Assembly: GCA_937880095.1 (NCBI GenBank)
Contig: CALFLK010000020.1
Location: 1-64,000 of the forward strand
Reading direction: 5' to 3'
Source of the DNA: an uncultured Faecalibacterium sp.
Lineage (GTDB): Bacteria > Bacillota > Clostridia > Oscillospirales > Ruminococcaceae
Length of the DNA: 64,000 nucleotides
Numbering within the stretch: the first letter of the stretch is position 1; each line of letters begins with the position of its first letter. Shown in pieces: positions 59,223-64,000 of this stretch. The position numbers were made by a program, and so were the translations under genes. The notes under the pieces are model-generated. The model ran no database searches. It was not told the origin of the DNA and was given only the letters and a program-made list of their open reading frames with translations.

Positions 59223-59925
59223 ATACGGATGTACGCTCCAATTCTGCCAAAGCAGCAAAGAGCTTTTCTTTGTTAGCTGCAAACTGAGAGGCAAAATCCT
59301 GCGCCCAATCATAATCCAGATAGAGTGCCCGATAAATCTTGCGCCCCAATAGTTTTACCTGAATGGGGGTTGCTGTTTGTTCCAGAGCTTTCACACGGTC
59401 GGCAAGCTCCATACAGGTCAAAGCCCAATCCACATCCAGCGGTTCCCGCTGCTCAATGGAATACAAAGCCAGATAATCTTTCACTTTTGCCTGAAATACC
59501 TGACCGCCGCAGCTGGTAGGCTGCTGGAAATATTCCACTGTTCCGTCTGCGCCAATTTGCTGCCCCAGCGGATACAGCGCACATACCAGCGGTTTTGCCT
59601 CATGAATCGCGCACTGGCTTTGATACAAAAACGGACAGCTGGACTTTTCGTTTTTGATGGGTTTCAGCCGTACAACCGGCAGATGGCTGTCTGTTCCGAT
59701 ATACTGGCGGCAAAAGCTGCGCACAACCAGCGTGGGCGGCAGATGCAAATGATGTGCAATGCGCCACAAATCATAACCGGAAAGCACAATGTCCTCTCGC
59801 CCACGGCAGCAATCACCGCAGCCCGCACAGGCAAAGGAAAAGCTCTCTGATTTTTCCAGATGCGGGTAGACGTCCATATCCATATGACCGGACTGACCAC
59901 ATAAATCTACCTGCTCGTTTTTCAT
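59221..59925 (-). CDS. YkgJ-family cysteine-cluster protein
   Basis: This 234-residue protein has the family cluster C33-x2-C36-x2-C39-C40 (CAGCGDCCRG), then CPFLYQSQCAIHEAKPLVCALYP and a later CGG. The cysteines are thought to bind zinc or an iron-sulfur cluster. The molecular role is unknown. The arrangement of two further cysteines around IHxxKPxxCxxYP is typical. It lies 19 bases downstream of the ABC permease gene on the same strand and may share its transcript. Confidence 0.9.
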   Translation of the reverse strand: MKNEQVDLCGQSGHMDMDVYPHLEKSESFSFACAGCGDCCRGREDIVLSGYDLWRIAHHLHLPPTLVVRSFCRQYIGTDSHLPVVRLKPIKNEKSSCPFLYQSQCAIHEAKPLVCALYPLGQQIGADGTVEYFQQPTSCGGQVFQAKVKDYLALYSIEQREPLDVDWALTCMELADRVKALEQTATPIQVKLLGRKIYRALYLDYDWAQDFASQFAANKEKLFAALAELERTSV

Positions 59926-59944
59926 ACTGCTGTCTCCTTTTGGT

Positions 59945-62900
59945 TTATTCCGGTGCCTTCATACTTTCTACCATGCTGATGCGATTCACCAGACGGCGCA
60001 TGAAGGTGCTGACCACAAAGGTGAACAGCATGGTCAGTGCGACGCTCAACAGGTAACTGCTGGGCTCAATGCTTCGAATGAACATCATCTGGTCAATTTC
60101 CACCGTGCGAATGATGAACTGATGCAGCGGTGCGCCGATTGCCAAACCAACGACCGCACCAATCAGACTGAGGATATAGATTTCACGGAAGATGTAGCGA
60201 TTGACTTCGCCTTCGTAGAAGCCCAGCACCTTAATGGTTGCCAGCTCCTTCTTGCGCTCGGCGATGTTGATGTTAATCAGATTATACAGAACCAGTGCTG
60301 CCAGCGCTGCCGCACAGAAGATGACCAGCAGCACAACATAATTGATGCAGCTGATGACGTTTGCAAAGGTTGCATTCTGGTCCTCTGCCATAAAGACGGT
60401 GGTAACATAGTTTTTGCCCAGCAGAGTCTTTACCAGTGTATCCGTTGCTACTTCGTCATCGCCTGTGTTCGTTTTTGCCAGAATCGTATTCCAGCTCGGC
60501 GTAGTACCCATGACCTTTTCGTACTGTTCCGGGCTGAGGATCAAGCGGCTGGACAGATAGTTTTCGTTGACGCCGGTAAGGGTTACCGGTACAAGCTCAC
60601 CATCCGGATTCTTCAGCCAAATCTCATCGCCCACAGAAATACCCAGCGTTTCGGCGGTTTTTTCTGTCAGAATCACGCTGTTGGCATCATAGGAAATCTG
60701 CTTTTTACCGATACGGTTTTGCAGGGTCAAATACTGGGACAAATCCATATCCTCACGGCAGACGGTCAGCGTCGTTGTGCCTTCGTCGCCCTCGGCATTG
60801 GAAACTGTCACGTTCTTGGTGTAGCAGATACCGCGGTAGTCGATCTGGCTGGACTGGTCGATTTCTTCCAGCAGACCACGGGTTTCGGTCAGTGCCTTTT
60901 CGTTGGAGAAGGACACTGTCATATCATAATGGGTCAGCTCGCTGTACTGCACATCAATGATTTCCATGATGGAATCCTGCAAACCAAAGCCAATCAGCAC
61001 CAGTGCGGTACATCCGGCAACGCCCAGAACCGTCATAAAGAAACGCTTCTTATAGCGCAGCAGATTGCGCGCCGTCACCTTATGGGAGAAAGACATTCGT
61101 TTCCACAGCGGTGTAATGCGCTCCAGAATAATGCGCTTACCCGCCGGGGGTGCTTTCGGCAGCATCAGCGTTGCAGGCTTTTCTGCGAGGGTTTCATGGC
61201 AGGCATTCAATGTTGCCAGCGTGACAACCGATACGCTCGCCAACAGGCTGACCACAATCAGCCAAGGATAATAAATTACCCGGAAGGTGGGCAGCTGGTA
61301 CATGATGGAATACGCGATCCAAATTACCGTGGGGAATCCGGCAAAGCCAATTACCATGCCGCATACCGCGCCGGACAGGCTTGCTGCCAAAGCATAAATC
61401 AGGTACTTGCCTGTAATGGATGCTTCGGAGTAGCCCAACGCCTTAAAGGTACCAATCTGCTGGCGGTTTTCTTCTACCATGCGGGTCATGGTGGTCAATG
61501 CAACCAGTGCCGCTACCAAGAAGAAGAACACCGGGAACACCCGTGCAATATCGCCGATACGGTCAATGTTCTGCTCAAAGGTAGCAAAGCACATAATCGC
61601 ATCCCGATTCAGCACATACCACTCACCGGCAGCAATGTTGTCGATTTGTGCCTGTGCATCATTGATTTGATCTTCGGCGTCGTTCAGTTGCTGCAAGGCG
61701 TCTGCCTTTTCTGTTTCGAAGGTTTTACGACCTTCTTCCAGTTCCTGCACGCCATCCTGATACTCTGCCCAGCCTTTATCCAGCTTTTCACGGCTGTCCT
61801 GCAAAAGCTGTTCGGCACGTTCCAGTTCACCGTATGCACTGGTAATCGCCATCTGACCAGACAAAAGTGCTGTTTTCATCTTTTTCAAAGCAGCCTGTGT
61901 CTGGGTCAGTAAATCCACATTGGAAATATCCGGACCAGACAAAAGCCCCTGACTGTACAGCTGCTGTTTGACTTCGTTCAGCTGACCCTGATAGGTATCC
62001 ATCTGCGCCTGAATCGCTGCATGATTGTCCAGCGCCTTCTGATAGGCTTCTTCGACTTTTGCCAGATTTTCCGGGTCGGTTTCCGGATCATTGCGTAGGT
62101 TTTCCAACTGTTCCGCTGCAAAATCCAGCATCGTTTGTGCGGAATCCTGTAAGGGCTGGGCTACTTCCAGCATATACACTGCCAGACGCAGCTTTTCCAT
62201 GTTTTCTTCCAGCGTCAAAACAGCTTCGTTATTGACCAGAATCTGCTGGGTGCCGTCATACAAGGTACTCGGCAGGTCATTGCGCTGGTCCGCCAGCTGC
62301 TTTTTGCCGTCCTCGTACTGTTTTTCACCAGAGTCAAGCTGCGCTTTTGCTGCATCTAGTTTCTGTTGGGCATCGTCCAGCTCCGCCTGCGCATCTGCCA
62401 GCTGTTGGTCCGCCTGCTGTTTCTTATCCAGATATTCCGCTTTCGCATCATCCAGCTCCGCTTGCGCTTCGGAAACGATTGCATCCCGGCGGATTTCCAC
62501 ACGGGATTCGGAGATTTCTTCCAAACGCTTTTGCACGGGTTCAATCACAGCGTCATATTCTGCGCTGTAGGTGTCCATACCGCGCGCGCCCTCTACTGTC
62601 AGATAGCACACAGACAGGTAGTCGGCTGTAAAATCCGTTTCGGGCAGATATGCGATGAAATCCAGTGTACCATCGCCAGCCGTGCTGGTTTCGTTATCAA
62701 TGGAAAAGTTCATCGGGCTTTGTACTACGCCCACAATGGTGTAGACGCTCTCGGTCAAATCCTGTTCTTCTTTCAGGGTAACGGTATCACCTACCTGTAC
62801 CCCTTCCAGAAAACCCAAAGGCTGTACCGCACATTCACCCGGCGCATTCGGCAAGCGACCTTCTTTCAGGGTCAGACGGTTAATGTCCTCCGGTGCATCC

Positions 62901-63262
62901 CCTCTACTGTTCGCGGGCAGACTGTGGGCACGCATGACCAGCGTATCTCCGAACTGGTTGGTCACTTCACAGTCCAGGAATTTTGCAGGCTGAACCTGCT
63001 CTACCCCTTCGATTTGCTGAATCTGCTGGATATCGTCATCCGTCAGACCCAGTGTGGACAGGATACGCAAATCACACAGGCGGTTCTCTTCAAAATAGCG
63101 ATTTCCTGCCGCCCGCATATCCGGCGCAACGCTCATCAAGCCGGTCAGCATACAGACACCCAGCAGGATAATGCCGAAAATCGACAAGAAACGGCTGCGA
63201 GTAGTTTTTACTTCCCGGACAATATTTTTTCGATATGTTTTTTTAGGCAAATGACTCACCAC
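59945..63262 (-). CDS. FtsX-like ABC transporter permease with coiled-coil insert
   Basis: This 1,105-residue permease has one N-terminal helix (about 24-46), then a large outside domain with long Gln/Asp/Ala-rich coiled coils (about 265-345 and 480-555). Three helices (about 575-700) carry the FtsX core (MTRMVEENRQQIGTFKALGYSEASI). A second outside domain and a second FtsX core (ELATIKVLGFYEGEVNRYIF) follow. This is the MacB/LolCE-like mechanotransmission class, here in the large Firmicutes form. The first GTG overlaps the ATPase stop. GTG at 63259 is an equal choice. Confidence 0.92.
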   Translation of the reverse strand: MVSHLPKKTYRKNIVREVKTTRSRFLSIFGIILLGVCMLTGLMSVAPDMRAAGNRYFEENRLCDLRILSTLGLTDDDIQQIQQIEGVEQVQPAKFLDCEVTNQFGDTLVMRAHSLPANSRGDAPEDINRLTLKEGRLPNAPGECAVQPLGFLEGVQVGDTVTLKEEQDLTESVYTIVGVVQSPMNFSIDNETSTAGDGTLDFIAYLPETDFTADYLSVCYLTVEGARGMDTYSAEYDAVIEPVQKRLEEISESRVEIRRDAIVSEAQAELDDAKAEYLDKKQQADQQLADAQAELDDAQQKLDAAKAQLDSGEKQYEDGKKQLADQRNDLPSTLYDGTQQILVNNEAVLTLEENMEKLRLAVYMLEVAQPLQDSAQTMLDFAAEQLENLRNDPETDPENLAKVEEAYQKALDNHAAIQAQMDTYQGQLNEVKQQLYSQGLLSGPDISNVDLLTQTQAALKKMKTALLSGQMAITSAYGELERAEQLLQDSREKLDKGWAEYQDGVQELEEGRKTFETEKADALQQLNDAEDQINDAQAQIDNIAAGEWYVLNRDAIMCFATFEQNIDRIGDIARVFPVFFFLVAALVALTTMTRMVEENRQQIGTFKALGYSEASITGKYLIYALAASLSGAVCGMVIGFAGFPTVIWIAYSIMYQLPTFRVIYYPWLIVVSLLASVSVVTLATLNACHETLAEKPATLMLPKAPPAGKRIILERITPLWKRMSFSHKVTARNLLRYKKRFFMTVLGVAGCTALVLIGFGLQDSIMEIIDVQYSELTHYDMTVSFSNEKALTETRGLLEEIDQSSQIDYRGICYTKNVTVSNAEGDEGTTTLTVCREDMDLSQYLTLQNRIGKKQISYDANSVILTEKTAETLGISVGDEIWLKNPDGELVPVTLTGVNENYLSSRLILSPEQYEKVMGTTPSWNTILAKTNTGDDEVATDTLVKTLLGKNYVTTVFMAEDQNATFANVISCINYVVLLVIFCAAALAALVLYNLININIAERKKELATIKVLGFYEGEVNRYIFREIYILSLIGAVVGLAIGAPLHQFIIRTVEIDQMMFIRSIEPSSYLLSVALTMLFTFVVSTFMRRLVNRISMVESMKAPE

Positions 63263-63960
63263 TCGATCTGTTCTACCGGTACGGGATCCGGATTGACTTC
63301 ATTGGAAAGGATTTGTCCGCTCTTGACGCGGATGACGCGGTCTGCCATAGCGGTCAGCGCCGAGTTGTGGGTTACGATGATAACCGTCTTACCCGTTTCA
63401 CGGCAGGTATTTTGCAGCAAGGACAGAACCGACTTGCCGGTCTGATAGTCCAGCGCACCGGTGGGCTCATCGCACAAAAGCAGCTTCGGATTTTTTGCCA
63501 GCGCACGGGCAATGGATACACGCTGCTGCTCACCGCCGGAAAGCTGCGCCGGGAAGTTATTCAAACGCTGACCCAGACCCACACCTTCCAGCGCAGTAGC
63601 TGCATCCAATGGATCTTTGCAGATTTCGCTGGCGAGCTCTACGTTTTCCAGCGCGGTCAGGTTCTGCACCAGATTATAGAACTGGAATACAAAGCCGATA
63701 TCATACCGCCGATACTCGGTCAGCTGCTTGGGGGTATACTTGCTGATCAGCCGACCATCCATGTAGATTTTACCTTCGTCACACTGATCCATGCCGCCCA
63801 GCATATTCAGCAGGGTGGTTTTGCCGGAACCGGAAGGACCGACAATGACGCAGAATTCGCCTTTGTCGATGTAGAAGTTCATGTGGTTCGCTGCGGCGAT
63901 ACGGACCTCACCTGTTTGGTAATACTTGCAAACATCTGTAAAGGAAACAAAGTGTTCCAT
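63256..63960 (-). CDS. ABC transporter ATP-binding protein (MacB/LolD class)
   Basis: This is the energising ATPase of the adjoining permease. Walker A is GPSGSGKTT (41-49), the Q-loop is FVFQFYNLVQNLTALENV, the signature is LSGGEQQR (140-147), and Walker B is LLLCDEPTGALD (D164, E165). The ALD after EPTG and the H-loop VTHNSAL are typical of this class. It is 234 residues long, with AGGAGG before the ATG. It overlaps the permease gene by 7 bases or fewer. The exported substrate is unknown. Confidence 0.95.
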   Translation of the reverse strand: MEHFVSFTDVCKYYQTGEVRIAAANHMNFYIDKGEFCVIVGPSGSGKTTLLNMLGGMDQCDEGKIYMDGRLISKYTPKQLTEYRRYDIGFVFQFYNLVQNLTALENVELASEICKDPLDAATALEGVGLGQRLNNFPAQLSGGEQQRVSIARALAKNPKLLLCDEPTGALDYQTGKSVLSLLQNTCRETGKTVIIVTHNSALTAMADRVIRVKSGQILSNEVNPDPVPVEQIEW

Positions 63961-64000
63961 ATATGCCTCCTATTGCCTATTCTAATTTCATCTTACCCCT

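Overview
This 64 kb window is chromosomal DNA from a Gram-positive anaerobe-like bacterium of the Bacillota, most likely class Clostridia and probably the Ruminococcaceae/Oscillospirales. The evidence is gene content and order: tig-clpP-clpX-lon-ysxC, rimP-nusA-ylxR-ylxQ-infB-rbfA-nrnA-truB-ribF-rpsO-pnp, yajC-tgt-queA, lepB-rbgA-rnhB-yraN and rpsF-ssb-rpsR. The TIGR03960/TIGR03936 radical-SAM pair, a fungal/archaeal-type Asd, AGGAGG-type ribosome-binding sites and housekeeping-type promoters point the same way. I cannot name the genus. No rRNA, CRISPR array, prophage or intact insertion sequence is visible.

Layout. 1-2.8 kb: 3' end of a tRNA (probably Cys), radA and a XerC/D-type recombinase. 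2.8-6.8 kb (minus): SpoIIM-like and TIGR04086 membrane proteins, yajC, tgt, queA. 6.9-10.3 kb (plus): asd and dapA (lysine/diaminopimelate pathway) and a CapA-like surface protein. 10.3-12 kb: a gene-poor stretch with a decayed reading frame and a zinc-ribbon membrane protein flanked by two copies of one palindrome. 12-20.2 kb (minus): proteostasis cluster (hslO, methyltransferase, ysxC, lon, clpX, clpP, tig). 20.3-26.7 kb (minus): phosphoesterase, yraN, rnhB, rbgA, lepB, rplS and the radical-SAM pair. 26.9-28.9 kb: a dicarboxylate/amino-acid symporter, then an M50 protease with a stub of a SpoIVFA-like partner. 29-35.6 kb (minus): a giant cell-surface GH84 beta-N-acetylglucosaminidase. 36-40.4 kb (plus): aldehyde dehydrogenase, DUF898, DnaD, DnaC/DnaI loader, DUF4236. 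40.6-43.5 kb (minus): alpha/beta hydrolase, XRE regulator with DUF2975 protein, prfB. 43.6-46.8 kb (plus): RING-like/DUF2628 protein, galU, rpsF-ssb-rpsR. 47-58 kb (minus): pnp and the long translation/transcription operon headed by rimP-nusA. 58-64 kb: a frameshifted acetyltransferase, a frameshifted lipoprotein, a YkgJ-type cysteine-cluster protein and an ABC exporter (FtsX-like permease plus ATPase).

Most of the window is core machinery: translation, tRNA modification, protein quality control, secretion and DNA repair. The lifestyle-specific part is small. The GH84 enzyme (signal peptide, several carbohydrate-binding-like domains, FIVAR-type repeats, C-terminal membrane anchor) suggests host- or mucus-glycan scavenging. 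A cre-like box in its leader suggests sugar control.

I found no convincing new multi-gene system. The best second-look items are regulatory or structural: a terminator hairpin that buries the next gene's Shine-Dalgarno sequence (4.0 kb), a galU terminator interleaved with a consensus rpsF promoter (45.57 kb), the paired palindromes around the zinc-ribbon gene, a frame with an in-frame amber codon (10.5 kb), and two neighbouring genes each one base short (58.4 and 59.0 kb).
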